Source: Lacihabitans sp. LS3-19 (lineage in GTDB: Bacteria > Bacteroidota > Bacteroidia > Cytophagales > Spirosomataceae). Taken from it: a DNA stretch of 64,000 bases. The stretch's first letter is position 1; each line of letters starts with the position of its first letter. Below the pieces are notes generated by a model. That model saw only the letters and a list, made by a program, of their open reading frames with translations. It searched no databases and had not been told where the DNA came from. The position numbers were made by a program, and so were the translations under genes. This document shows, one piece after another, positions 42,717 through 52,547 of this stretch. The stretch lies in contig NZ_RJUA01000127.1 of the NCBI RefSeq assembly GCF_024343575.1, positions 1 to 64,000 on the forward strand, given 5' to 3'.

Positions 42717-43583
42717 ATGATAAATATTCAAAAAATAACCGCCATAGATGTACACACGCATGCAGAGGTAAGCTGTTGCCAGCCGCATGATGATTTCAGA
42801 CCTGAATTGGATGAGGCTTTTGCCAAATACTTTAAGTCTGACAAGCGGCCAACCATGCAGGAAACGGCTGATTTTTATAGAGACCAAAACATGGCCTTGG
42901 TGATGTTTACCGTAGATTCAGAGCATGAAGTGGGCAAAAAACGTATCCCAAATATTGAGGTGGCGGAATGTGCTCTGAAAAACGACGATGTAATGATCGC
43001 CTTTGCCAGCATCGACCCACACAAAGGTCGCATGGGTGCTCGTGAAGCTCGCGATTTAATAGAAAACTATGGAGTAAAAGGTTTCAAGTTTCACCCAACG
43101 GTTCAAGGCTTTTATCCTTATGATAAAATGGCTTACCATCTTTATGAGGTCATTGCAGAATATAAATTACCCATGCTTTTTCATTCCGGCCATTCGGGTT
43201 TTGGTTCTGGCGTACGTGGTGGTGGTGGTTTGCGATTGGAATATTCCAATCCCATGCATTTAGACGATGTAGCCATTGATTTTCCTGATTGTCCAATTAT
43301 CATTGCACATCCAAGTTGGCCGTGGCAAGACGAGGCACTTTCAGTTGCGATGCACAAACCGAATGTGTATATCGATTTGAGTGGTTGGTCTCCGAAATAT
43401 TTCCCTAAACAACTCATTCAATATGCTAATACGATGCTTAAAGACCGCATGCTTTTCGGTACAGACTTCCCATTGATTACACCAGAAAGATGGATGAAAG
43501 ACTTCGCAGAAGCTGGTTTTAAAGAAGAAGTAAAGCCATTGATTTTGAAAGAAAATGCTATCAGAATGCTAGGCTTAAAATAA
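42717..43583 (+). CDS. Amidohydrolase, 4-hydroxyphenyl-beta-ketoacyl-CoA hydrolase-like
   Basis: 288 residues from the ATG at 42717. The metal-binding HxH is His13/His15 (DVHTHAEV); FKFHPT, MLFHSGHSG, IIAHPSW and FGTDFPL supply the other conserved His/Asp of the ACMSD/amidohydrolase fold. In the p-coumarate pathway of Rhodococcus an amidohydrolase-family protein (CouO type) cleaves 4-hydroxyphenyl-beta-ketoacyl-CoA, and the ligase-hydratase-SDR neighbours match that pathway. ATG at 42717 is preferred over 42624, which would translate the tandem repeat. Nine bp before the MFS gene. Confidence 0.85.
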   Translation: MINIQKITAIDVHTHAEVSCCQPHDDFRPELDEAFAKYFKSDKRPTMQETADFYRDQNMALVMFTVDSEHEVGKKRIPNIEVAECALKNDDVMIAFASIDPHKGRMGAREARDLIENYGVKGFKFHPTVQGFYPYDKMAYHLYEVIAEYKLPMLFHSGHSGFGSGVRGGGGLRLEYSNPMHLDDVAIDFPDCPIIIAHPSWPWQDEALSVAMHKPNVYIDLSGWSPKYFPKQLIQYANTMLKDRMLFGTDFPLITPERWMKDFAEAGFKEEVKPLILKENAIRMLGLK

Positions 43584-43592
43584 AATTGAAAT

Positions 43593-44876
43593 ATGATTGA
43601 ATTAGAAAAGCAAGCAATGTCTAATTTTCAATGGCTAATTGTAGCCATTTGTTTTATTCTGAATTTCAATGACGGCATTGATGTTTTGATTGTTTCATTT
43701 TCAAGTACTGAAATCATCGCTGATTGGGGACTTTCAAAGGTAGAAATGGGATATATTTTCAGTATCGGTTTGGCCGGAATGACCTTAGGAGCCTTTTTGA
43801 TAGCTCCTCAAGCGGACAAAATTGGTCGAAGAAATATTTTCATAATCGCAGTAGGGATGATAACTATGGGCATGTTCGGCGTTGGTTTTTCAGATAAATA
43901 TAGTCTCATGCTGATTTTTAGATTTCTGACCGGTCTAGGCATTGGAGGAATTTTACCAACAATGGCAGCTACAGCAGCGGAATTTTCAAATCAAAAATAC
44001 AGAGATTTCAATGTAGGCCTTGTGCAGGCAGGTTGGCCCATCGGTGCAATTTTGACAGGACTTTTTTGTGCTAAATATATTCCAATTTATGGATGGCACT
44101 CGGCATTTATCGCAGCAGGAGTAGTTGCATTTTTTATGTGGCTTTTGGTAATTTTCTTTATGACTGATTCCGTGGAATTTATCATAAACCATAATAGCGA
44201 CAATGCCCTTTCAAAAATAAATAAGTTACTTCAAAAAATGAAGTTACAGCCTATAAGCGAAGTTCCTCAAATATCTAAAGAAAAGCAAGAAGCTGGCATA
44301 AAAGCTTTATTTTCTGAATATTACAAAACCAATACATTAAAAATTTGGCTTGGAGCTTTCTTTGGTTTCCTAACGCTTTATACGCTCATGAGCTGGGTAC
44401 CAAACATCGCCAAAGACTCCGGGATGCCGTTTAAATTGGCAACTTATGTGGGTATTATGCTTAATATCGGAGCTGCTCTGGGTTCCGCTTCGATTGGGGC
44501 ATTTGGCAGCAAATTTGGAATGCGTCAAGTTATTTTCGCCTTTATGATTATTGCATTTTTGATCATGCAGATTTATGCTTTTTCAAACCTTACCACATCT
44601 TTAATTTTTGTTTTGGTATTGTTTATTGGCTTTTTTGTCCAAGGCGGATTTAACGGAATATGGCCTACCCTTTCCAGACTTTACCATGCCCAAATTCGGG
44701 CAACAGGAGTAGGGTTTACAGTTGGAATTGGACGTTTTGGAGCAATTTTAGGCCCTTTACTTTTCGGATATTTATCAGATAGCGGCATGAGTATCAAAAT
44801 GCTATTTATCATTTTCTCATTGCCTCTTTTAGCTATGGGAGCATGTATTTGGTTTTTAAAATCTGATAAATTATGA
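43593..44876 (+). CDS. MFS transporter, aromatic acid:H+ symporter type
   Basis: 427 residues, 12 hydrophobic segments. FNDGIDVLIVSF in helix 1 and APQADKIGRRN between helices 2 and 3 match the aromatic-acid:H+ symporter (AAHS) branch, as in PcaK/VanK. It probably imports hydroxycinnamate or a product aromatic acid. It overlaps the next gene by 4 bp (ATGA). A second start at 43617 is possible. Confidence 0.9.
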   Translation: MIELEKQAMSNFQWLIVAICFILNFNDGIDVLIVSFSSTEIIADWGLSKVEMGYIFSIGLAGMTLGAFLIAPQADKIGRRNIFIIAVGMITMGMFGVGFSDKYSLMLIFRFLTGLGIGGILPTMAATAAEFSNQKYRDFNVGLVQAGWPIGAILTGLFCAKYIPIYGWHSAFIAAGVVAFFMWLLVIFFMTDSVEFIINHNSDNALSKINKLLQKMKLQPISEVPQISKEKQEAGIKALFSEYYKTNTLKIWLGAFFGFLTLYTLMSWVPNIAKDSGMPFKLATYVGIMLNIGAALGSASIGAFGSKFGMRQVIFAFMIIAFLIMQIYAFSNLTTSLIFVLVLFIGFFVQGGFNGIWPTLSRLYHAQIRATGVGFTVGIGRFGAILGPLLFGYLSDSGMSIKMLFIIFSLPLLAMGACIWFLKSDKL

Positions 44877-45868
44877 AAACTGCTTTTTTAGAAAATCCCC
44901 AAAATGTTGTTTTAAAGGACATTCCTATTCCAGAACCAAAAGCAGGTGAACTGCGGATAAAGCTTAAAAAAATTGGTATTTGTGGCTCTGATGTGTCGCT
45001 TTTTTTAGGTAAAAGACTTTTAAATAAACCAACGATTATTGGGCATGAAGGCTTAGGAATTGTTGAGAAAATTGGAGAAAAAATATCCACCAGAAAACTT
45101 GGAGAAAGAGTGGCTGTAGAGCCCAATATCCCTTGTGGAGAATGTAAATTTTGTAAACAAGAAAGAGGTAATATTTGCATAAATAAACGAGTAATAGGCG
45201 TAAATGAAAATGGTTGTTTTGCAGAGTATATTTGTTTACCTGAAGAATTCTGCTGGCCTATTCCTGATGAGATTTCAGACGAAAATGCAGTAATGTTAGA
45301 GCCAACTGCAGTTGTGGTGCATGCTTTATCAAAATCATCCGCAAAACCAGGTGAGACCATAGCTGTGATTGGTTTAGGTGCCATAGGTTTGCTTTTGACC
45401 GATTTGGCTATTGCCTTAGGCTATCAGGTTTTCGTAACTGAAATCAATCAAGAAAAACTAGCCTTAGCCCAAAAACTTGGGGCAAAGGAAGCCAAAGGAA
45501 CAGAAAATAAAATCAATAAAATCTGGGAAGAAAATGAAGTTATAACTGTTTTTGAATGTGCGGGTTTAGCACAAACAGCTACATTGGCTACCAACGCCGC
45601 ACCGAGAGGTTCAGAGATAATTTTGCTAGGTTTAGCCACCAATGCTGCTCAATTTACCCCACTGAAAATCGTAAGGGAAGGTATCAGTATATTACCTTCT
45701 ATCATCTATAACCATCCGGCAGATTTCAGAAAAGCGATCGACTTAATACGCAAAAAAATTATAATCCCGGGAAAATTCATTTCGAGTTATTTTCCTTTAA
45801 GTCAAATTCAAATTGCCTTAGAAAAAGCTTCGAAAGGCGATCAAACCAAAATAATAATTGAAATTTAA
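44873..45868 (+). CDS. Zinc-dependent alcohol dehydrogenase (MDR family)
   Basis: 331 residues. Catalytic zinc site CGSDV and GHEGLG; structural zinc cysteines in CGECKFCKQERGNIC; NAD motif GLGAIGLLL near residue 165. Oxidises an alcohol to aldehyde or ketone. Translationally coupled to the aromatic-acid carrier, so it may process coniferyl-type alcohols or a pathway hydroxy-acid; this is inference. The hydrolase gene starts 3 bp after its stop. Confidence 0.92.
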   Translation: MKTAFLENPQNVVLKDIPIPEPKAGELRIKLKKIGICGSDVSLFLGKRLLNKPTIIGHEGLGIVEKIGEKISTRKLGERVAVEPNIPCGECKFCKQERGNICINKRVIGVNENGCFAEYICLPEEFCWPIPDEISDENAVMLEPTAVVVHALSKSSAKPGETIAVIGLGAIGLLLTDLAIALGYQVFVTEINQEKLALAQKLGAKEAKGTENKINKIWEENEVITVFECAGLAQTATLATNAAPRGSEIILLGLATNAAQFTPLKIVREGISILPSIIYNHPADFRKAIDLIRKKIIIPGKFISSYFPLSQIQIALEKASKGDQTKIIIEI

Positions 45869-45871
45869 ACT

Positions 45872-46987
45872 ATGAAAAAATTAGCATTTCTACTTTTGAT
45901 CTCTTCTGGCCTTTTTGCCCAGAATATTGCCAAAACCGATACAGGAAGCATAAATGGTGCAGCTTACCGTATAATTTTCCCTAAAAACTGGAACAAAAAA
46001 CTGGTGATGTATGCTCATGGATACGAGTTTACGGGTACGCAGCCAAGGCAAAGCAAAAGCCCAGACTGGATAGAGCGAATGAAACCATTTACTCAGAACG
46101 GATTCGCAGTTGCAGCTTCAGACTATCAATTTCAAGGACTCGCATTGGCTCAGGGAGTGGATGATACCGAAAAATTGCGTCAGCATTTTATTCGTACTTA
46201 TGGCCAGCCCGACAGTACTTTTATTGCCGGTCATTCTATGGGAGGTGGTGTTACCTTGGCAACTTTAGAAAACTTCGGTCAATTTTATAATGGTGGCTTA
46301 CCTATGTGTCCACTTGCGGGTCGAATTTATTTACAAACCCGTAAAGAATTTGATTTAATTGCTACTTTCAATGTTCTTTTTCCTGGCTTGATGCCTTCAT
46401 TAAAGGAAATTCTTACTTTTGACGCAAACGCTTTGCCAAGCAATATGGGACAAGCATTTGGCAAAGCGATGCAAATTAAGAAAGCCATTTTTGCCAAAGA
46501 TTCAATGGGCGTAGTTTCTTTTGCCAAACATTTTGATTTAAAACCTGATGACGTTTCATTTGCTTTGGCTTTTGGCGAAAATGTATTGCGAGATGTGGTA
46601 AAAAAATCAGGTGGAAATCCTTATGACAATACCAATACTATTTATGGTCGATTTGAAGATAATCTGATGATGAATCAGAAAGTAGAGCGAATAGCCGCCA
46701 ATGTTTCTCAATCTGCCAATTTTTCGAAGTACGATCGTACGGGTCAAATCAGCAAACCTACTATAGTTCTGCATACCATCTATGATCAATTGATTCCAGC
46801 CGATTTTGCCATTGTTCCATATGAAAATTTGATTCAAAAAAATGGCAATCAGGAGTATTATGTGGTGAAATACACCAGCGGTCAAGGCCATTGTAATTTT
46901 ACCCCCGAACAAACTGGAAAGGCATTTGATGCTTTACGTAATTGGGTTAAAACTGGTGTGAAGGCAGAGGCGGGGTTTGTGGAGTGA
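45872..46987 (+). CDS. Secreted alpha/beta hydrolase (esterase-like)
   Basis: 371 residues with signal peptide MKKLAFLLLISSGLFAQ. Catalytic triad candidates: Ser in AGHSMGGG (near 122), Asp in YDQLIPADF and His in GHCNFTPEQ. The oxyanion-region HGYEFTGTQ lies near residue 49. Periplasmic or extracellular location and co-transcription with aromatic catabolism suggest an ester hydrolase such as a feruloyl esterase, releasing hydroxycinnamates from plant polymers. Its last ~100 bp are repeated at 52451-52550. Confidence 0.88.
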   Translation: MKKLAFLLLISSGLFAQNIAKTDTGSINGAAYRIIFPKNWNKKLVMYAHGYEFTGTQPRQSKSPDWIERMKPFTQNGFAVAASDYQFQGLALAQGVDDTEKLRQHFIRTYGQPDSTFIAGHSMGGGVTLATLENFGQFYNGGLPMCPLAGRIYLQTRKEFDLIATFNVLFPGLMPSLKEILTFDANALPSNMGQAFGKAMQIKKAIFAKDSMGVVSFAKHFDLKPDDVSFALAFGENVLRDVVKKSGGNPYDNTNTIYGRFEDNLMMNQKVERIAANVSQSANFSKYDRTGQISKPTIVLHTIYDQLIPADFAIVPYENLIQKNGNQEYYVVKYTSGQGHCNFTPEQTGKAFDALRNWVKTGVKAEAGFVE

Positions 46988-47172
46988 AATTTATTTTTCT
47001 GAATATTCCATAACCAATTTTTAAGATTTTAAATAGGTTTCAATATTTCTAAACTTTTTTTTGAAAAAATTAAATTTCGGTCATACTTCTATTAACTTCT
47101 GAATTTAATTTTTTAAGATTTAAAACCAAAACTATTATTTCTGAATTAAAAGTTAATTAAAATACTTAAACT

Positions 47173-50100
47173 TTAATTGTTGCAACCTTCAATTTTGGCA
47201 ATAAAAGTATTTCCATTTTTAACCTCAAAACCTGGTTTTAAAAGTACACTATGAGCTGAGTAAATTCCAATATCACTTTTTGGACTTATTGAGATTGTTG
47301 ACTCCAAAGGTATATCAGAGACATATCGGCTTGCCGTATTTACAATAAAGCCACTTATGATAGACTCATTTAAACATGGCTTAAAATTAATGCCCTGAGA
47401 ATGTTTACTATAACAAAAGCCCTCTACGCATTTTACACTCAAATACTGATAATCTGTGGGTATTAAAGTAACTGTATTTGGTTCTACTATGGATGAAGTA
47501 TGGCTCCATTCTGAATTAACAGGGCAATTTGAACTTAGAGTAACCAGTTCGCCAGAACGAAATTTGGCCGGGACAAGTGTAATATGTGGTTCAATACCTG
47601 GGGTTACTGTAAGACTTACCGTAGAAGTAGCCGTTCCTGCACATTCGCCAGAGTTTATGGCAGTCACTGTATATATTCCTGACATAGAGGCATTTAAATC
47701 TAAATTACTTATATAAAATTCTCCAGAAGCGTTAAAACCATTAGGGCCAGTCCAAGAAAAAACAGTATTAGAAGTATTATTAGATTGTGCCGAAAGCAAT
47801 AAAACATTCCCTTCACACAAATTGGCATTTATGCTTGATCCATTTGAAGGATTAAGTTCAGAACCAGCCTGAAAGATAAAAGCTTCTACTTTGGCTTGAT
47901 TGCTGATTCCAATATTTCGGGTAACTGTTTTTGTACCAGGACATCCAATATAATGCACCAAAGCTGTATAAGAACCAGACTTCAATATTGATTTGGGATA
48001 TATGGAAAGTGAACTTTGACTATTGGTGGTTTGTGAAAGACCATCTGGCCCAGTCCAATCTACCGATAAAATATTATTGGGTGAAAAATAGTTAGTTGTA
48101 TTAATACCAAGGCTAAAACCTTGGTTCAGATTTTCGCAAAAAACTGGACTACTACTAGATATTAAAGGATCTGTGGGCGTAGTAGTTAGTACTAAGTTTA
48201 CAGTGGTTGTTGCCGTAACATTACAGCCGTTGCCAATAGTGCCGCTTACGGTATAAATTCCAGCTTTTGATTGATCAAAATTTGCTATTGTAATTGACTG
48301 TGATTGGCTTGTAAAGCCCGCTGGACCTGTCCAGTTGATACTTGTTAAAGGTGCATTAGAAAAGGCAGAAATATCTTGACTTGTTCCAGGACATAGTAAT
48401 GCCTTAAAATTACTCACATATACCTTAGGGTTTGTTATCTTGTTTATAATAACACTAGTACTAGCCGAACCAGCACAATTCCCACTAAAGGTACCCGTCA
48501 AGGTATAAACACCAAATTGCGGACTTTGAATATTCGTAATATTTAAAGTTTCTCCAGTACTACTAAACCCATTAGGACCTTGCCAAGCGTAAGTCACTGT
48601 TGATTCGCCAATACTATTTTGAGTACCAAGTATAAAATCTGCCCCTTCACAATATTGTGTATTTCCTGTTACATATACTTGTGGGTTTATTAAGCTCAAA
48701 TCTACCGTTTTTGTTGCAGTACCACTGCACGCCCCTGTATAGGTGGCAGTAACGGTATAAGCTCCTTCTTTTTGAGGAGAAAAGTTAGTTACTGATAGCG
48801 TATTACCTGTTTGAGTATAATTATTAGGCCCAGACCAGCTATAGGAAACTGAAAGACCACCAATGCTTAAACTGGCAGATACATTACTAGTACCGCCATT
48901 ACAAACAATATGACTTGAAGGGGCAAAAATTGAAATTGAAGAAAATGTAATATTGACTGTTGAAGTAGAACTTCCATAACAAGCACCTGAATATGTTAAA
49001 GTACTAGTGTAAATACCTGCTTTTGAACTTGAAAAGTTGCTTATTGAAGGATTTTTTAAACTGCTAGAGAAATTGTCAGGACCTGACCAAGAATAAGAAA
49101 CTGATGTACCAAATGGTGTAGATAAAGGTCCTGTATCTAATGTTGTACTGCCGCCATTGCAAATATTATTATTGGTAGAATTTGCAAAAGATGGGAGATT
49201 ATTTGTAACTGTAACAGTTTTGGTTGCAGTAGCCGTATTATTGCATTCATTCGAAAACACTGCAGTGAGGGTATAAACTCCACTATCGGTTTCTAGTAAT
49301 GATGGCAAAATGAAATTTTGGCCACTAGCTGTAAATCCATTGGGTCCAGCCCATGAGTATACTGGCGTTTCATTTGTCATAGTATTCTTTTGGGCGGTTG
49401 CACTCATTGTTGATCCCGGGCAATAAAAAGTATTACTCGCTATTCCTACTTGGGCAATATTTGTCATTGTGATAGCCGTAGTGTTTGTAAAAATACCACA
49501 TGTCAGTACATTTGCTGTTAGTGTATAAGTCCCTGCTTGGCTTGCACCAGCATTCAATATCACTGGATTAGATTGATTAGATTGAAAACCCGAAGGGCCT
49601 GTCCATGAATACTGAAAAACAGCACCATTTGTATTAAAAAAATTTATCGGAAAAAACGCAATACTTGATCCTGGGCAAAATGTATTTCCGGGAGTATAGA
49701 TTCCAAAACCCATGTTCGCAGAAGATTGTATTATGATAGGATTAGATTCATTACTTTTAATATTGCTTGTAATTTCTACAATTCTAATCTTGTAAGCTTG
49801 TCCATAACTTAGCGTGCTTGGCAATTGAACCGAAATCGGGCTTTGAATACCTGTGCCAATATTTGTAGGATTTAAGAAACTGCCAGTGGCATCGGAAAGC
49901 TCTACACGAAAGCTTGGGCTGGTAAATGATCCAAGAGTTGCAAATGAAATTGGTAGACTTCCACCAAAGCAAAGCAGTTTTTCATTGAAATCCATATTAA
50001 TTTGAGGATTTGGAAAGCCACGCAAAGGACTATCAAAAATACCTCGGCCATTTGTACTTACTACGGCAATGCTATCAATCGACCTAATATAAATTGCATT

Positions 50101-52164
50101 AATAGGAACATTAGGTAAACCATTGCTACTATTTACCCAATTTGGATTGCTGGCAGCAATATCTTCAGTTGAAAATACACCTAAATTTGTTGCTAAAAGC
50201 ACTCTTGGTGATTTGGGTGCGAAGACTGCTGAAACAACGGAAACATCAGGTAAGCCATGTGCGATTTCGTCTTTGTTCTGCCATGTGGTACCCCCATTGC
50301 TTGAATACCAAACAGAACTTATTCCAAAACCTTCAAAAGTAACTATTAGTTCGCTGTCAGTATTGCCAATTTCGATAGAGCTTACCTTGGTTGATGGAAA
50401 CGAAGGCCATGTTAAATCTTGGAAGCTGGCAGTTCCGTTAAGATTGATAATTTTGCCGAATTTTGGTATATTATAATTGTTTTGCATTCCTATAAACACA
50501 GCTTCTGAATTTTTTGCTTTTCGAATTATCGAAGCCGGAAGTAGCTGGTTTAAAACAACATCAAAGGATGTTCGGTATGTCGGAGATTCGATTGTCGTAA
50601 TTCGGAAAGTAGTGGTCGTAGTGAAATAATCGGAGTTTACAAAACTATATACTTTGTTGGTTAAAGCATCGATATCTAGTATACTACCATTTGTGTTTAA
50701 TTGTTGGAGAAAATTAAAATTATAATCATATAATGAGTTTCCTCTTAAAAAATAAGAAGGAAATGTAAAAGCTTTTGAGTTATAGTAAAAGGAACTCGTA
50801 CCATTAATAGAAGATGCACCGAAGGAATGAAGGTTGGTATTTATACCCAATTCATTGGTAAAAACCAATCCATCATCAACCTGATTTTTCATGGATGGCA
50901 TACCTGCTTGAGCGGACCTAAATCCTTTGTTTTTATTTTGCCAGGTTGGATTATTTATTTCGGGAATCCCTGCAGTGAATGAATATTTCAGACCTGAAAA
51001 TTTCGTTGACACAGCTATTTTATCATCGCCAGATTGTAAGCAAATGTCTGTAACAAGTGATGTTAAATTTGTATTATTCCAGGTAGTACCACTATTGCTT
51101 GTTTTAAACAAAGTCCCATTCCCTGAAAAGTAGTAAGTATTTTGATTGTCAGGATGAACATGGATTACAATTGATCCTTTTTGATAAAAATTAAAGTTCA
51201 ATCCATCTGTTCCAATATCCGTCCACGTATTTCCACCATTAATAGACTTTTTGAAAAAGGTAAGGTTATAACCAGTACCGGACGCAGCGATAATCTCTTG
51301 CGAAGATTGGGAAGAAATATTACCTAAAGCAAAAAAAGTAAAACTGCCCAAAATTGAAGGACTAATTTCAGTCCAATTATTCCCATTTACATCATTCGAC
51401 CTATACATTCTGGAGTTTCCTGAATAAGACCCATTAGCAAAATAAACTGTTCCATCAGAGCCAATTTCGAGGTCAAAACCAAAATCAACACTGAATTTTA
51501 GGTTCCATGAAACCCCAGCATCAGTTGACATATACAAGCCTCGCCAAGTCATAGCCCAAAAATTTCCGTTAGGACTTATTGCAAGTTTGTCGATATACTG
51601 CATTGCATAACCCGTTGTACCGACCACTCCATTAGGGATTGTTGAAGTCAATCTTGAAAAAGTTTGTCCACCATCAGTGGATTTGTAAATTCCTGAACCA
51701 GGATATGACGAATCATAATTATTCAAACCAGTAGAAACGTACATTATAGTTGTTGTAGTAGGATGAAATACAACATCGCTAACATTAATACTCACCCAAC
51801 TATCACCTCCAGTCACCTGTCTCCAGGACGAATCAGCACTAAACATATCATTGGTATACCAAAGACCTCCCATTCCTCCTGCCCAATATTTATTACCGTT
51901 AATATCGTTGGGATCTTTCTCTAAACAGCTCGCATATTGGTTGTCAAAACCATTAGGACCACGTTCATACCAAGTGATGTTATTGAGGGAAGAATTGCTA
52001 CTACTTAAACGTAAATTACTTTTTTTGGACTTAAGCACATCTTGCCTTATGGTTTCAATTTCACTGTATGGAACGTTTAAATTTGTTGAATCTATAAAAT
52101 TATCAATAACTTGAGCTTTAAGGTTAAAAGTTACTAGGAGAAGTAGCAGTAAAGTTTTTTTCAT
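47173..52164 (-). CDS. Giant secreted protein: propeller, Ig-like repeats, coathanger end
   Basis: 1663 residues with signal peptide 1-17. About 45-720 is a BNR/sortilin-type propeller with YKSTDGGQTFSRL, SINGGNTWTDIG and SSNGGTTWQNK. About 800-1560 holds some eight tandem Ig-like/PKD-like domains, each with YSWTGPNGF, a GIYTVT strand and a terminal cysteine. The C-terminal ~75 residues (LNESIISGFIVNTASRYVSD, then SAHSVLLKPGFEVKNGNTF) match the 3-coathanger end seen on the partial protein at 1-4467; no Por domain is seen. Probably a cell-surface adhesin. It interrupts an otherwise contiguous hydrolase region. Confidence 0.87.
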   Translation of the reverse strand: MKKTLLLLLLVTFNLKAQVIDNFIDSTNLNVPYSEIETIRQDVLKSKKSNLRLSSSNSSLNNITWYERGPNGFDNQYASCLEKDPNDINGNKYWAGGMGGLWYTNDMFSADSSWRQVTGGDSWVSINVSDVVFHPTTTTIMYVSTGLNNYDSSYPGSGIYKSTDGGQTFSRLTSTIPNGVVGTTGYAMQYIDKLAISPNGNFWAMTWRGLYMSTDAGVSWNLKFSVDFGFDLEIGSDGTVYFANGSYSGNSRMYRSNDVNGNNWTEISPSILGSFTFFALGNISSQSSQEIIAASGTGYNLTFFKKSINGGNTWTDIGTDGLNFNFYQKGSIVIHVHPDNQNTYYFSGNGTLFKTSNSGTTWNNTNLTSLVTDICLQSGDDKIAVSTKFSGLKYSFTAGIPEINNPTWQNKNKGFRSAQAGMPSMKNQVDDGLVFTNELGINTNLHSFGASSINGTSSFYYNSKAFTFPSYFLRGNSLYDYNFNFLQQLNTNGSILDIDALTNKVYSFVNSDYFTTTTTFRITTIESPTYRTSFDVVLNQLLPASIIRKAKNSEAVFIGMQNNYNIPKFGKIINLNGTASFQDLTWPSFPSTKVSSIEIGNTDSELIVTFEGFGISSVWYSSNGGTTWQNKDEIAHGLPDVSVVSAVFAPKSPRVLLATNLGVFSTEDIAASNPNWVNSSNGLPNVPINAIYIRSIDSIAVVSTNGRGIFDSPLRGFPNPQINMDFNEKLLCFGGSLPISFATLGSFTSPSFRVELSDATGSFLNPTNIGTGIQSPISVQLPSTLSYGQAYKIRIVEITSNIKSNESNPIIIQSSANMGFGIYTPGNTFCPGSSIAFFPINFFNTNGAVFQYSWTGPSGFQSNQSNPVILNAGASQAGTYTLTANVLTCGIFTNTTAITMTNIAQVGIASNTFYCPGSTMSATAQKNTMTNETPVYSWAGPNGFTASGQNFILPSLLETDSGVYTLTAVFSNECNNTATATKTVTVTNNLPSFANSTNNNICNGGSTTLDTGPLSTPFGTSVSYSWSGPDNFSSSLKNPSISNFSSSKAGIYTSTLTYSGACYGSSTSTVNITFSSISIFAPSSHIVCNGGTSNVSASLSIGGLSVSYSWSGPNNYTQTGNTLSVTNFSPQKEGAYTVTATYTGACSGTATKTVDLSLINPQVYVTGNTQYCEGADFILGTQNSIGESTVTYAWQGPNGFSSTGETLNITNIQSPQFGVYTLTGTFSGNCAGSASTSVIINKITNPKVYVSNFKALLCPGTSQDISAFSNAPLTSINWTGPAGFTSQSQSITIANFDQSKAGIYTVSGTIGNGCNVTATTTVNLVLTTTPTDPLISSSSPVFCENLNQGFSLGINTTNYFSPNNILSVDWTGPDGLSQTTNSQSSLSIYPKSILKSGSYTALVHYIGCPGTKTVTRNIGISNQAKVEAFIFQAGSELNPSNGSSINANLCEGNVLLLSAQSNNTSNTVFSWTGPNGFNASGEFYISNLDLNASMSGIYTVTAINSGECAGTATSTVSLTVTPGIEPHITLVPAKFRSGELVTLSSNCPVNSEWSHTSSIVEPNTVTLIPTDYQYLSVKCVEGFCYSKHSQGINFKPCLNESIISGFIVNTASRYVSDIPLESTISISPKSDIGIYSAHSVLLKPGFEVKNGNTFIAKIEGCNN

Positions 52165-52186
52165 TTATATGGAGTTTTTATTTCAA

Positions 52187-52194
52187 CAAAATTA
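52187..52194 (-). promoter_or_regulatory. Candidate -7 box (TAATTTTG) for the giant protein
   Basis: TAATTTTG on the minus strand, 22 bp before the ATG at 52164, the same arrangement as cysS, terC and the PmoA-family gene. No clear -33 box is assigned. Confidence 0.35.
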
Positions 52195-52337
52195 AATAAA
52201 AGAATCACATTTACAATCTTGATTTTTTTAGTTCTTACTTCTTCTCCTCAATAAATGAGTGTCATTATAATAAAATAATATTCTCAAAATAAGTCCGAAT
52301 CGGCAAAATTGACAAGTCTTTTTATGTTTTAGACAAC

Positions 52338-52547
52338 ATGAAAGACCAATTAATTCCAGCCCGATTTGCGATAGTACCTTTCAAAAACCATATCCAGAAA
52401 AAAGGCAACCAAGAATTTTACGTGGTAAAATACACCAACAGAAAAGGACATTGTAATTTTACGCCCGAACAAACTGGAAAGGATTTTGATGCTTTACGAA
52501 ATTGGGTTAAAACTGGTGTGAAGGCAGAGGCGGGGTTTGTGGAGTGA
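52338..52547 (+). pseudogene. 3' remnant of an alpha/beta hydrolase
   Basis: 69 residues corresponding to the last 69 of the hydrolase at 45872-46987 (MKDQLIPARF to KAEAGFVE), keeping the catalytic Asp and His region but lacking the Ser half. 52451-52550 matches 46891-46990 at 96 of 100 positions and the last 50 bp are identical; the preceding 100 bp are much more divergent. A broken paralogue or duplication remnant, not a functional enzyme. Confidence 0.8.

Noticed and set aside
42582-42887. 101-residue minus-strand frame with KFKYKFK repeats
   Set aside because: It is the complement of the tandem repeat plus the start of the amidohydrolase gene; no independent support.
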